This document shows, piece by piece, positions 44,101 to 58,761 of a DNA stretch of 64,000 bases. The position numbers and the translations under genes were made by a program. Location: NCBI GenBank assembly GCA_047495785.1, contig JBLDXI010000013.1, forward strand, positions 682,001 through 746,000, written 5' to 3'. Every line of letters begins with the position of its first letter. Positions within the stretch are counted from its first letter, which is position 1. The notes below the pieces were generated by a model. It was not told the origin of the DNA, did not search any database, and saw only the letters and a list, made by a program, of their open reading frames with translations. This stretch comes from Lepidodermella squamata. Lineage: Eukaryota; Gastrotricha.

Positions 44101-45672
44101 GTCAGGCTTGCTGTAGCATTAGGCTTACGAGTAGGCGCTGGTTGAGAGTTGTAACTGTTATAAGGTGAATAGCAATTGATGGAGTAACGATCTTCATCCT
44201 TGGCAGTCCAGAAGTAGGTCTGCAAATCGACTTCCATGCCAGCCTGAACCGGGGTGTCATCTGGCAATGTGACTTGCATCCTCATCGTGAATGGCAGGCC
44301 GGGTTTCAGCGTTTTCTGCACCGAATCGTGCACTTTGATGTTATACTGGTCCCGGTACAAGACAACCGAACCCTCCGCCTTAATCACCTCACCCGTCAAT
44401 TCTTCGGTGACGTTTGCCTGCAGCGTTATCGTGCACATGCTTGAAGTCATGGTCGGGGGCGTGTTGTCACCAGCGACTCGCGAATCCTGGGAATGGATGA
44501 TGTTAGTCAAACCACTCAGCACGAATTGGCCGTCGGTGGACGACCCGTCGCCGGTCAAAACAACGTTGTATTCCAGCTGTTGGTACTTGGGCCTAGGAGG
44601 GGTTTCGTAATCATAACCGCCAGGGTAATCATAACGGTAGTTGCAACCGCCGGTTGAGGTAAGGCGCATCCTAGCCTTGCCTCGAACAGACTTCCCAAAG
44701 GTGTACTTGGCCTTCAGAAATCCTCGATAGCTCGAATCGTCTTTGCCGTACAGCCAGTAAGAATACGGGTTGAAATCAAACTTGACCTCATATTTCGGCA
44801 GAACATATTGTTGGACGGTGAAAGTTTTCTCAGTCGTGGGAATCCCGTCGCCGGAATAGGTAATTTTCCAGTCTCCGAAATTCACGTAGTCAGACAGCGT
44901 CAGCGACGCTCCGAAAACACCGCGATCCAACGTTTGTTTTGTCCACTGTTTGATCTGATTACCTTTTGGGTCTTCAACCACAACATTTACGAGACCATCA
45001 AGCGGTTTCAGCTGGCGATTCAAGGCAACGGCTCGGAAATTAACCGTTTGGCTAGGCTTGTACATGGCCTTGTCAGTTTGAACGAACACGAATTTATCCG
45101 TCAGTTGGCCGGCGTAGGAAGACACGTCAGTGTAATTGTTCATTCCAGTTGTCGAAAATTCAACAACTACATTCAAGCCAGAATCTTCTGAAATTGCAGT
45201 AGCCTGCCTGATGTTCTATAAATAAATAAACCTCAAATTCCGCCAAATGGGTCAAACGAAAATATTACCTTAAATACATGCTGCTGTAAACCATCTAATA
45301 CATTTGGTAGATAAATTATCAAAGAAATGATCAAATTTAAAAAACTTACAGGTTGATTGCGTGAATGTTTGCGTAGCCAGAACTTGAGCCTCGCGATCAT
45401 AGCCTGACGTTAGTTTGGCCGTGAAAGTGACTGGTAGTGAGTAGTTGATGTTTTCAAACAAGATCAAATCAAATTTGAAATCTGAAGCCGGCCGGATCAG
45501 GGTCGGAAATGTTATCACGTACCTGAACAATTATTTTAGTTATCATCAGGAAGGATGTAGGATGTAAAACTCACTTGACAGGCTCGCCGGGTTCATTGGA
45601 TGATGGATACCAAGGCATCGAACGCGCCAGGATAGAAACGAGTAAAAAAGGTAATAATATAAAAGGCTTCAT
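38119..45672 (-). CDS. Thioester-containing protein B with alternative bait exons
   Basis: Constant exons: 45672-45575, 45522-45350, 45294-45269 (26-nt microexon), 45215-43356, then one of five alternative exons, then 40600-38732 and 38683-38119. Depending on the bait exon, the product is about 1570-1619 aa. Features: signal peptide MKPFILLPFLLVSILA; macroglobulin domains with FVFVQTDKAMYKPSQ; the alternative segment ending in an FPE-type motif; thioester GCGEQ; and a C-terminal hydrophobic run (LAATVAGLISLAAVLVVF) typical of a GPI signal, as in CD109. The substrate-pocket segment is identical to TEP-A. The 2.76-kb gap between constant exons 4 and 6 holds the alternative exons. Family knowledge: insect Tep2 and a scallop TEP also vary this region by mutually exclusive splicing. 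A cell-surface or shed opsonin with variable protease bait is the likely role. Confidence 0.88.
40824..41014 (-). CDS. TEP-B alternative bait exon 5
   Basis: 191 nt, phase 0 in, phase 2 out. Acceptor TTGTAG, donor GTGGGT. Gly/Ala- and Ser-rich, ending TVRKQFPELWIW. It is last in transcription order, about 220 bp before the constant exon at 40600. Confidence 0.8.
41232..41353 (-). CDS. TEP-B alternative bait exon 4
   Basis: 122 nt, phase 0 in, phase 2 out. Acceptor TCATAG, donor GTAATT. The shortest (about 41 residues). It lacks a suitable internal start, so it is easily missed by ORF search, but it reads cleanly from acceptor to donor and ends ARAAFPETFIY. Confidence 0.75.
41759..42027 (-). 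CDS. TEP-B alternative bait exon 3
   Basis: 269 nt, phase 0 in, phase 2 out. Acceptor TTCAG, donor GTAATA. It is the longest of the set (about 90 residues), acidic and serine-rich, with several basic residues near the end (RSRSLFPQVY). FPQ replaces FPE, so it is the most divergent member. Confidence 0.7.
42563..42738 (-). CDS. TEP-B alternative bait exon 2
   Basis: 176 nt, phase 0 in, phase 2 out. Acceptor TGTAAG, donor GTTCGT. Pro/Gly/Ala-rich middle (PPMGVGVGAAPPAAAE), then VRLHFPETWKW, the closest of the five to the canonical FPETWxW motif. Confidence 0.8.
42900..43078 (-). CDS. TEP-B alternative bait exon 1
   Basis: 179 nt, phase 0 in, phase 2 out. Acceptor TCTAG, donor GTTCGT. It encodes ~60 residues beginning RRRMMLSAANHRG and ending TVRKLFPETLLW, the position equivalent to the RKYFPETWIW motif after the bait of macroglobulins. 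It is first in transcription order. Confidence 0.8.
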
Positions 45673-46226
45673 TGTTAAAAATGTCTATAAAGAAGAAGTG
45701 AAAAGTGCCAGTTTTAGTCATGTATTCATGGAATTATTGGAACAGCTATAATTCAGCTTTCATATCAACATTCATCATAATAATACCATCGAAATATAAC
45801 TTGCTCATCACTTTCCAGTCGATTAAATAAAAAGGGATAGTCAGCAAAATCAGTCAACAACATCCCGTCAATTCACAAACTTGTGTACAGTTTTTTGACC
45901 GGCCTAAAACTTCACTCCTCAGATATAGGAAGTGTCGCTGAAAGCATATCGCAGCGAAAGCACATTTTCGCTTTGTCAAAACAAGGCCCTGATATTGCTA
46001 CCAACTCAATGAATGTTTACACAAGAGAAGTATAGTTGCTCATTTTCATTTATATATAAGCGGAAGGTCTAGAATAAATTCATTACCGCAGAAAGGGCGA
46101 CAAACAGTGCGGCAGAAACTTCCAGATAGCACAAAACATATCCAAAGTTTTTGGTTGTTGACGAATTGCTTATTATACACACTCGGCTGCGAACGGAGAG
46201 AAAACGGGATATGGGCGAACGAGCTA
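45673..46226. promoter_or_regulatory. Spacer between TEP-B start and eIF2-beta 1 end
   Basis: About 550 bp containing the TEP-B promoter and the 3' UTR of the upstream eIF2-beta gene. AT-rich, no ORF with support, no binding site recognised with confidence. Confidence 0.35.
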
Positions 46227-47735
46227 TTAACTGACTGTCTTCGCACGTTGCGCAGCTCGCTTTCCGACCTGTGAACGGAACATAAAAAAAAGCATTCATG
46301 ACGAAGGAATCAAAGGATAATGAAAAAAGCATAAATAAACACGGAAGTGTGTATGGGCGCGAGCGTGCAGATGTCTACGCCAGATTTAAGTAAATACCAC
46401 CCTTTTTTAGAACAAGAGATGGTTTAAGGCCGCCTACTCGTATAAACGTTACAATTGAGAACTGAAATGGGTAATACGCGTGCTCAACTACGCAATTGCC
46501 TTCTACTAACTTATACGCGACTTAAAAGCAAGTAAATCCTCTATTAATATACTGAATGAAATATCATCATTCAGCCCTGCGCCCTGAAATCATTACCCCG
46601 AAATGCGATTTAGAAATAGCAGAAAACTAACCTGAGCGTGGAAGCCGGTCTTTATACCAGCAACGGAGCAGCGAGATTGACACACTTCACATTGGAGAAA
46701 GTAGAGGCGATCTTCCTTTTGTAAATGAGTTTCTGGGGCTCGACATGTGTGACATGTTACGTATTCCTCTGCGGAGAAAGACCATTATTATCAGAAGTAG
46801 AAATAATGCAGAATAAACAAACTGATGTATTTTCGCAACACTGTTTCGATATGAGCTTGCTGAAACTTTCCCTTAATGATGAGGCACTCGTTACTGTCTA
46901 CCGAACCTCTGCTCAAATAAACATCATTAGCATACCCGACAATGATAAATAGCCAAAAACAAACTCTGTTCCCAATTCAGCGAGAATGAATGCAAGAACG
47001 TGTTTAGGCTGGCGTTTCAATCTGAAAAAAACGTCCATTTCATTAATTTCACCAGCCAAATCATATCAACCATGATGCGTAAATCACGAGGAATTCCTGT
47101 TTCGCATCATATGACGTAAATGGAAAAAAAACTTACAATCGGCAAATTTCAGCAAAGTTTGCGAACGAAGTTTTCTTTGTACCAGCTCGCATGACGCTTG
47201 GGGGCTTCATAATAAACCGCTTCTTTTCGCCCGAAATCATATCAGGATTCTTTTGACGCATGATCTCAAAAGCGCGATTGAGTAACTGCAGTGAGAGATA
47301 AATTGACATACATAGTTGTCGTAAACACGATTCACAAATCCCAAATACCTCTTCGTAAGTGTAGTCACGTTGGCCTTCAGTTGAAATTCCCGGCTGGATA
47401 CGAGTTGAAGCTTGCTCCACCGTCACCACGCCATCAGCGGAAATGATAGCAGTCGGTGGGGCCACAATGCCGACCTTCTTTTTTTTCTTAGTGGGGTCGA
47501 ACTGCGGCTAGTGAGAATATGAAGTTAATATAAGACAATAATGCAGTGGTCGTCGACTTACTGCGGCATCCGCTTCTGGTGCAGCTTCATCCGGACGAAC
47601 TTCAACGGGTGGTGCGGCCACTGGTGCTTGCTCTTCGGGAGCAGAAGATTTAACAACGGCACTGCTCGACTTCTTTTTCTTTTTCAGGCTAGGGTCGAAG
47701 GTCATAGCCTGCAACTCTTCTTCTAAACCAGCCAT
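46227..47735 (-). CDS. EIF2S2: Translation initiation factor eIF2 subunit beta, copy 1
   Basis: Seven exons (47735-47562, 47507-47349, 47285-47137, 47021-46965, 46908-46823, 46768-46632, 46268-46227) give 267 aa. Lysine blocks KKKKK occur twice in the N-terminal part, where eIF2-beta binds eIF5 and eIF2B-epsilon. The core then has [37 protein letters not shown] and [19 protein letters not shown]. The C-terminal zinc ribbon is CHTC...CEVC with [12 protein letters not shown]. The last 14-codon exon ([10 protein letters not shown]) matches the family's TGKRAQLRAK ending. It is part of the eIF2 GTPase that delivers initiator Met-tRNA to the 40S subunit. The intact motifs suggest this is the standard copy. 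It is tandem with a diverged paralogue 2.3 kb upstream. Confidence 0.9.
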
Positions 47736-50035
47736 TCGTTAAAATATGTATATCGAAAAAACTAATTCGAGAGATAAATCGTTACTGACTTCAAAACAAT
47801 CATTGGAAACAATCATGACCATACATAACAGGGACTACATCAATCTTGCGCAGAACAAATAGAAGTATCAATCATTCATTGCATAAAATCGAGAGGAGCA
47901 AACAGCCCTAAAATTCCGTTAAATAGAAACGCAAGCTCTCATCTCTAGTAACCCCGAAGTTGGGGTTACGAGCTAAAAGGGTAGCAACTAACAAAAACTC
48001 AAGCCAGGAAGCTCTGACCTTGCCACCACATCAACTTATTCGCCACGAGAAATGATATGACTATTGCAAGGTCGGGTATCATCCTCAACGCTCAACGCAG
48101 CGATTGAAAGGTTCAAATTTTTCCGCTTTCCACAGCAGCAAATGCCAACGAGCCAACGTTCTAAGAATACTTTGCTACTTTTACTCTTACTATCTTGTTG
48201 TGCCTTAAATGCGTGCCACGATTCGTCGATACCAAACCATACCCTAAGTGCTTTGTCACTAATAGCCTCAGATAACACGAGACAGGTCATTCAAACTGGA
48301 AAGATAAACATATGAATGAGTCGATCGCTGTAGCAAATATATTTGAGAGCAGTTAACTCCGTTTTGACGCAATAGAAACTATGAGGACCTCTTTTTACAG
48401 CGTGTCCCAGGCCCCATTAAGAAACTGTAAAATGGTGACAATCAACACATTATGCTTCAATCAGTTCCCCGATGAGCCTTTGAAATTCGCCGCTGATCAA
48501 GGAATGAAAACTGTAGTGAGAAAATCGTTCGATTTTCAAGGAATCAGCTCATAAGGAATAAGGAATCGCAAGCACTTGGAAGCAACTCGGTTCATCCAAG
48601 TCGTTAATGGCTGTCACACACAAGCCCTGAAACATGAAATCATTTCTTTTGTCAACTTCCCTCCATTATTCTCTGAACTCGACAGACAGTGCAGCGGTCG
48701 CCTTTTGGAGCCGTTTCGGAGCCAAGTCATCGCCGCAAGTAACATGCTGATGTAACTACGATCACGTGGTGCCTCGTAATTAATTGACGTATATACAAAT
48801 TTTTAGTAAAATTAGGCAAAAATAACAAGTTTGTAAATTTTGCCATGTTTTTAATTTTGAAAGCGTCATTAGTTGCATCCGTCATCAGTAGTGCTGATAT
48901 AGATGACCCCGGTGATAGATGCCAATAGATGCCACTCCTTTGTTGAAAAACTAACGGATGCCTCACCCATAAGGAGAAAATTTCATCTTCGACCTGAGGG
49001 AAGTGCTAAATTTAAGGTAAATGGCCAATCCGTGGTTTCAATTAGAAACTAAATTCACTGAAGTAACCGCATTTCAATGGCCTCTCTCGCTACAACCATA
49101 AAGGAGATTGTTGCACTGCAACGTCGATCATAGCTGGTTGACGGCATGTGGATCGGAAAGCTGCTATGTTGACATGTTGACGCGGCATTTTTCTAACATC
49201 AGACAGTCAGAACCATACGGTTGGTATGGTTAAATCGGCTGATTTCTTCGAAAGTGGTCATTGTTTTCGAAGTAGAAATTGCAGACTAAATTTCCTGCAA
49301 GTTGTTGTACTGATTTTGTGTACCACATTCAATTCCGGCGTCACTGGTGTCACTATAGACATGCATGTAGTATGTTCGCATAGTAAAATATGTCCCTGGG
49401 TGTCAGTAAAAGCAGAATGTTAATGAAGGCTCAAATCTGGACACCTCTCAACTTGATGCATTATGGATGGTGGAATGGCTACTACTTTTTCAAAGTCCCT
49501 CAGGGACGGGCGACAAGCTTCTGCCCTGATGCTGAATGTTGAATCCAACATTGATTCGGAATTTCTGCGCAAAATTCTGATGAACAATCTGTTGAATCTC
49601 AAGCTATTCAGAAACGCCTGTTTTAAAAAATTCCAAGTGTCCGCTGTGAAAGATAAAATTACCGATTTGACCAATATGGCTATTACTATTGTTAATTTAC
49701 TCGGCGGAAAGAAAGTTGGTTTACTCTGCTTAGTCACACGTTGAAGGCTGAGGCTCGACTGTCAGCTCAGAAAATATATAAAACCCTTGAAAATTCAACA
49801 TTTTAGCTTTATTAAATTAGGAATCACAGCCCATAAAAGCAGTCAGTAAATGAGCCAGCAGTCAGTAACTAATAGGGGGTAAGTTCGAACATCATTTTCA
49901 ATGTAGCATGTAACATCAAAATCTAGTAAACTGCGGACATATTATTAGGTAGGAAGCAAGGTATTTTTATATTGGTATCATAGCAAACTAGTGTGATTGT
50001 TGCAGCGCTTGCGCTGAAATTTTGCGATTTGGACG
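47736..50035. other. 2.3 kb between the two eIF2-beta genes, no gene seen
   Basis: The region contains only short ORFs without splice support (the best, 49463-49744 +, has no recognisable motif). A small perfect hairpin, GTAACCCC-GAAGTT-GGGGTTAC, is near 47949-47972, and GATAGATGCCA/ATAGATGCC is repeated near 48913. The start of copy 1 implies a promoter near 47.8 kb. Confidence 0.35.
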
Positions 50036-51128
50036 TCACGTTTGTACTTGTAACGATCGTTTGCCAACCTGTAAACAAATTAGAGCCTAAAGTTACCAAT
50101 CTAATTTGGGAATCGAAAGCTTTACCTGAGCTTGGAACCCGGACGTGATCCCTGCGACAGAGCAACGAGATTCACAAGCTTTGCACTGTAAGTACCAAAC
50201 GCGTTCTTGTTTAATCACGTTTGTGTTAGGAGATTTGCAAGAATGGCATGTCACGTATTCCTCTGAAAAAATGAACACCTGTAGAAATAAAGTCATTTGC
50301 TAAAAATTTCATACTGATGTATTTCCGCAAAACATTCTCAATCTGCAAAGGCTGGAATCGACCCTTCATGATCAAGCAACTGTTGTTATCAAGGGAGCCA
50401 CTAAAGCACAACACAGTAAATAAAATTGCAGCAGATCTATCAACTTACATGGTTCCTAGTTCAACCAGGATGAACTGCTGCAAATGCTTCAATGGACGGT
50501 TCAAGCTGCAAAATATAACAATATTTGTTATAACGTATAAGTAATGATTTTCGCTGTAATTTTATTTTCGCGAAATTTCGCGACGACCTCGGCTCGAGGA
50601 ATTCAAGATTCGCGTCGAAAATATAGCGATCACTGATTAGTTTCTATGATTGGATAAAGTAACGAAATTCACTTATTCATACTTTTTAGCAACTTCCAAG
50701 AAGTTACTGATGCAGGTTCGCTTGGAACCAACGCGAAGTACGTTGGGGGCTCGAGTCTTAAATGGTTGCTTTACACCACCCACGAAAGCTGGATCCTTTT
50801 CCTTGAGAATCAAACATGCACGTTGGAGCAGCTAAAAATGGGTATTCAAAAATGATCGAATTTTGTCTAAAGCAGTAAGCAGGTTAGGGCTCACTTCGTC
50901 GTAGGAATAAAAGTCACCGGACGCCTCGAGAAATCCCGGGTCTGTTGCTTGAGGCTCGGTCAATTGCTGAGCTGTAATATCTGCTCCTGCGGCTAACGAT
51001 TTGGAGACCGGTTTGCGTTTGCGTTTCGGTAGTGTTGGGTCAAATGTGATGGAATCGAACAGCTCCTCGAGCTCGTCGGTTCCTTTCGACCCAGCACCTT
51101 CGGATTGCGTTTCGTTGGCGATGTTCAT
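50036..51128 (-). CDS. Diverged eIF2-beta paralogue, copy 2
   Basis: Six exons (51128-50895, 50831-50683, 50505-50449, 50400-50315, 50262-50126, 50068-50036) give 231 aa. The four internal exons have exactly the same lengths as in copy 1 (149, 57, 86, 137 nt), proving common origin. The N-terminal part is a single exon with just one basic block (PKRKRK) instead of two poly-Lys boxes. Core residues differ strongly ([34 protein letters not shown]), while the zinc ribbon CHSC...CKAC and [12 protein letters not shown] are kept. The tail is [11 protein letters not shown]. The preserved frame and splice sites argue for function, perhaps tissue-restricted, rather than a pseudogene. How it competes for eIF2 assembly is unknown. 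Confidence 0.85.
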
Positions 51129-51792
51129 CGTTATCTATAATGAGGTGGTAATAACGTTTTGGAAATAAATCATTGAGCGCGGCTTAGTCACCTTTGTTGT
51201 TACGGAATCGGCGCAGTATTCGTTTTGGGGCAGCGATTCGTTCTTCGGCTGTAAGCCTTGATTTGCTTTTGATAAGTCTTCCATTTTACAGGAGTAATTT
51301 GCGATAGAGAAAAATTGTTTGGTGTAAATTGATATGTGTTCATGGTTGTTTCATGAGGAAAATGACTGAATCGTGTAAAAACCCGCCTTTTAATTCGTCT
51401 GATGCGAGCTTGCATCAGCCACACTCACAAGATGAGTCATGCAACCGTTAGTCTCTGCTTGATGATTCATTCGCTTTGTGCCAAACTGTGTCGCAGCATT
51501 GCACGCCAAAAGGTTATCTGCTAGTGCTTAGTTTACGATGGTTTCACCTTATGTGTTTTATTAAATTTTATCACTCATCATAGGTAGTAGATATACAAAT
51601 GCAAAACCCCCTCAAAATTAGGACATAATTCTGGTATTTACGCAATTTAGAGACCTGATAAGCGATTCAGAGCCAATACCATTATTTTTTGATGATAGGT
51701 AATTTGAAAAAGCATGAGCTGACGCACCCATCCAGAAAATGTGACTGAAATAGCTCTTTTGGTCTACTTTTTATCATTTATTTGTAAGGTCA
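51129..51792. other. Upstream region of eIF2-beta copy 2
   Basis: No convincing exon. It holds the promoter of copy 2. A minus-strand AATAAA near 51777 lies just below the ORF that ends at 51793. Confidence 0.3.
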
Positions 51793-52059
51793 TTACAATA
51801 TTACGGAAAAATGTCTTGCTTTTGACTTGAATTGCCATCGAATAGCATTGCGGCCATCGGGGCTAATATGTACATAGGCCATTGCGGGATATGAAGGACG
51901 TCTCTGTATAATCTCAAAGATGACCGTACCCAGAGGAATGCCTCTCGTCATTTCAGCATCGCAAGGAACGGCAGTGACAAAGCGCGGGCATTTTTTCTTA
52001 AAAACAGTGTAATTCTTCGCTTGCGTTGCTTTTCTTGTGCGGCATTGAGGAGAAAACAA
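51793..52059 (-). CDS. Hypothetical ORF, possibly a terminal exon
   Basis: About 88 codons, with KNYTVFKKKCPRFVTAVPC and HISPDGRNAIRWQFKSK. The amino-acid composition looks like real protein rather than an antisense shadow, and a minus-strand AATAAA follows 10-15 bp after the stop. There is no ATG at a sensible position, so it is probably the last exon of something whose upstream exons I could not locate before the LC8 gene. Family not recognised. Confidence 0.3.
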   Translation of the reverse strand: MFSPQCRTRKATQAKNYTVFKKKCPRFVTAVPCDAEMTRGIPLGTVIFEIIQRRPSYPAMAYVHISPDGRNAIRWQFKSKARHFSVIL

Positions 52060-52764
52060 GCAAAAGAATGATGTTATTTTAAACGCCAGGAATGGCGCTA
52101 AATTACTTCCGCCACGCTTGCAAGATCGCTAGCAGCTTAACCCACATACCCCCTCGATCTCCGGCGTGTTATTTTTTTCGTGAATTTTCGGGCTCGCATC
52201 GATTATTCCATAATGACTGAACACAGCTACATCAAAAGCTCATTAACAATCGTCTGTAGTCACTTTTATTATTTCCCAATGGCGTGAGACATTTCGAAAA
52301 GCAGCAATGACGACAATTTTATTTCGATCATTTTTACGTATAAAATGTGAGAAGTTGTAATGACTTTTCGATCATTTATTAGCGCGGAAGCAAGAAGAAT
52401 AAAGAACTAGATGACACAGACCATATCGTGATGAATTTTGTCATTTTTTTATATCGCATCAGATATTTATATATGCTGTAATCTTGTATATCACTAGTTG
52501 AGTTATACCCGGTTCGATCAATCATCTCGTTTGCGATAGAAAATCACACGAAAGTGACAACAATGAACAGAATACAACTGAGAGATGATATACAACATCA
52601 AAGCGAGTTCATGCGATTTTTTTAACAATATAAGGCTCTGAGTACAGCAGTTTTATATCCTTCGTACTAACAAATACGTTTAATATATAACTAATCAGAA
52701 AATTTTGTTGCGGTTTGTCGCCGATGCGACTCGCTGTTGACCGGGCGATGTTTGCGTGACGTAT
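52060..52764. other. Gap between hypothetical ORF and LC8, no gene seen
   Basis: About 700 bp, AT-rich. It probably holds the 3' UTR of the dynein light chain and perhaps undetected exons of the ORF at 51.8 kb. Confidence 0.3.
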
Positions 52765-55506
<2,742 letters not shown>

Positions 55507-57170
55507 ATGATTCTTTTCGGGTGGATAGGCGTGATGCTTCTCGTTCAGAACGGTAATGGCGAGGCGCTCGACTACGGCGACGATGACTGGCGCCACACTT
55601 TGTCATCTGTGCTCAATTCCATGTTAAAGCAAGCGCCGAAAATAGGTTATTCCATGAAGTTCGCGAACCGATCTCTTCAAACTGCTGGCAGCAGCCAAGA
55701 TCGACTCGATCGTATTCTCGAGGAACTAGTAGCCTCAGCCATAAACACTGGCAATCATGGTAAAACGATTACAGTGGCGGCCATCGGTGCTTCTATAACA
55801 ACGGGAGGTGGTGTAACAGTAGGTATCCTATGAAGTTTTTACCTTGAGGTCTCATCTTGACTTTACAGAAAGCTCAAGCCTACACAACCCTATTTATCAA
55901 TTGGCTCCAATCTGCATTGAAGCCTGTTGGCACAAAAGTAGAACTCGTAAACGCTGCAATCGGTGGTACAGTCAGCGAAGTGTTTTCTTTATGCCAGCAG
56001 GAGTTTATCGACTTCAAATCGGTTGACATATTGCTCGTTGACTTTGCCGTAAATGACGGCTCGGCTATGGATAGGAAATTGCCGGGCTACAGCGCTAATT
56101 CAGACGCCGGGCGACATCTCGAGGACATAATTAGAGCTGTTTGGAAGCGCAACCCGGGTGTTCATATAATTCTGCTCAACAGTCCTTACGTTGCCAGGCT
56201 TTTCGCACCCTATCCCTACGACAGCCGATGCAACACGACCGATGATGCTTACCTACCAGTCGCTGATTATTACAGGATTCCTGTAATAGGTTGGAAGCAA
56301 TTCTTTTGCGATAAGGAGGGGGCTACCAATGGAAAGCTGTTACTCGATCTATTCTCCAGCAGCGACAACTATCACCCCTCAGCTTTGGTTCATCTGATGA
56401 CAGCAGAATTTATAATTAACTACTTCAGAAATTCCATCAAAAATTTTGCAGATCGTCTTTTGACAAATCAGCAGAGTTCCAGAGATGCGAAAGTCTTCGT
56501 ACCACCAAATTATTTGTTCAACCGGTCGCAATCCTCCTCGGAATGTTTCATGACTTTCAACCGGCCTTTCAAGCGATCTGATCGACTGGCACGGTACTTG
56601 GCTAGCGATGACATCTCGTCGATGAAAAATATCTTCCGTGGATTTTTCTTAAATGGAGTCGGCGAAAAGTTCAGGGATAGCATCACGTACTTTGCTCTTG
56701 ACCGCAAATCACCAGCTGTTATCAAATTTCGCATTCCAGTTGATCAGTCATTGCTTTCAGCAGCCAAATCTCCGCTGTGCGGGGGAGGACGGCAAACACT
56801 CCCTAGGCTAGCTTTGGTTCTAATGGCCTGTAGGAACTGCGGGCTAAGCGAGTCGGGCGAAATCTACGTCGGCGTCCGTATGTCTTTCACGAGGACAGAT
56901 TTAGATGGGGCTTCATCAGGACCCATCGGCTTTTCTTACCGCTGGCCGAAAATGACGATCGAACTTAAACCGAACATATTTTACCAGAACGTAGTTCAGC
57001 ATATTGCCTTTCCCAGGTTGGCAAGGCGCCCGAACGAAACCATCGCTTCAGTCATGTGCAAACGCCTGAAGTCTGAATTGACTGATGTTGAAGTTCGCAT
57101 TGAGAAACCTGCAACAACCCGATACCAACTGAACATAATGGGAATCGTTGTAATTCATGAATGTTGCTAA
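55507..57170 (+). CDS. Secreted SGNH/GDSL hydrolase
   Basis: Two exons (55507-55818 and 55869-57170, phase 0) give 537 aa. A signal peptide opens it (MILFGWIGVMLLVQNGNGEA). Block I GASITTGGG near residue 100 carries the catalytic Ser, block II NAAIGG the oxyanion Gly, block III FAVND the Asn, and block V DNYHPS (about residue 275) the catalytic Asp/His pair. The Gly usually preceding xND in block III is not obvious (FAVND). After the ~200-residue hydrolase fold comes a ~230-residue C-terminal region with cysteines and beta-strand character (GFSYRWPKMTIEL). This is a lumenal or extracellular esterase/deacetylase-type enzyme with unknown substrate, perhaps a glycan or lipid. The splice falls immediately after block I. 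Confidence 0.8.
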
Positions 57171-58160
57171 GCTTAACTGAGTTGTGAAAATCGAAATTGA
57201 ATTCTATCTGAAATTATTTATTGGGAAACGCAAGTAGGTATCTGCCGAATACATCTACTCGATTTTTATATGGCATGATATAAAATAAAAGAATTTACCG
57301 AATCGCGAAAGGATATTTCAGCCATTTTCCGCAATTCGCAGGATGCCAAGGCAGGTAGGCCCTGTTTGAATTTCCAGAGACTAAACAAGGGGTCCGCAGC
57401 TAGGGCCCACTGAATGCGACAGTAAAAAACTCGACCCTTGTGTGGTCATGCCTTAAAAATCAAGGTTGAATGTCTGCAATGCAAACTGCGAAAGTGTAGC
57501 ACTAGGTTGGACAAGGGTTGAACACGGCTACTTTGCCACGACTCGTCCGTGATCATGTTCCTACACAAAGCATCAACCTCCATATGATTTGAGACACATG
57601 ATGGTGACGATTGACACCTTATATTAGTGAATGGATACCATTTTGTTTTTGTTCAAAATTGGGTATAATATATAAAACTTCTCAAGAATGGAATCCAAGA
57701 GCGGACAACGGATTCATGGTTTGAGGAGCTCTATGATATTGGTGTGAGTGGCCAGAAAATCTAGATTTAAGATCATCGAGTGAGACTCTGAAATTTGTCC
57801 AGCTGAGAAAGTTATTTGAAAAAATGTTGTAAATGCTATATATAGAGATAAATAGCTGCAAAGTGATTCATAATTCAAAACGAGTGACGACCTCATCATA
57901 AAGAGACGCGTGCGTGGCGAGGCCATGCAAAAAGTTTGACAGAAATCATGGTTCATTGTTCATTGTTTTTTTCCGCCGATCTTGAGTATCAACTCGCCAA
58001 TCCAACTTCGAATCTTCGAAGCGTCGAGTAATATTCAAATGCCAGCTCAAAATTAAGCTTTTTTTTTTTAATTTTTTCGCCTTTCCTGAGGAGATCATCT
58101 TGGCTATTATTACGTCCGTCGTTTATAGTTTCAATCGATTTAATCCTTAATTACGAGAAA
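57171..58160. other. Intergenic, no gene seen
   Basis: About 1 kb. It includes the SGNH 3' UTR (a candidate AATAAA near 57284-57290, AAAATAAAAG) and the promoter of the next + strand gene. No exon supported. Confidence 0.3.
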
Positions 58161-58761
58161 ATGGGAAATGGCTACGCAAAGGAATTGAAAAAAATTGATG
58201 GTCCACTAATGACCTTCAACCGCTATTTAGCCGTCATCTCTGAAAATCCAGGAGATCGCTCTCAACGGAATGAGTTGAAAAATGCAGGGCTAATACTTTC
58301 TCAGCGTATTGAGGCTTTGTTCCATATGAATATAACTATTCCCGAAGAAGATCGTCAACCCTTGGCTGAAATGGCGATTCAAGCAAGTCTGTTATATGGA
58401 CATCTAACAAAATTGGCAGACGAGGATGAATTGACGCCCGATCAAACGTAAGTTTATATTGGGATTTCATTTTGATTTCATACGTACTAAACGCTTTTTA
58501 TGTAGAGCACTGCTTCAAAGTTGGGCTGTTAAAAGTCTCGCCATGAGTCGTCAATTATCAGCGCAACTTGGCAAACGGATCGCAGGACTAGTTGGAAAAC
58601 TCAAATCTTTTTTCGAAGATATGGCACACGGCTTAGTCGACGTATTGAAAAAACCGGTGTTGCATGCTATCACTGGACGGCTTGTGCAGGCTATTGGACC
58701 TATGTCTTGGGTTATGGGACTGATGTGGGGAGCAGGGCAAAGGGCAATTACTGATTCTTAA
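58161..58761 (+). CDS. Small protein with N-myristoylation-type start, function unknown
   Basis: Two exons (58161-58447 and 58506-58761, phase 2) give 180 aa. MGNGYAKE satisfies the N-myristoylation pattern (Gly2, small residue at position 6). The sequence is predicted mostly helical, with EDRQPLAEMAIQASLLYGHL in the middle and an amphipathic to hydrophobic end (LVQAIGPMSWVMGLMWGAGQ). There is no enzyme motif and I do not recognise the family. It may be a membrane-associated helical-bundle protein. It converges with the GPCR gene, their ends being 150 bp apart. Confidence 0.7.

Noticed and set aside
49463-49744. + strand ORF of 93 codons between eIF2-beta copies
   Set aside because: No splice sites, no motif, no poly(A) signal in place; probably chance.
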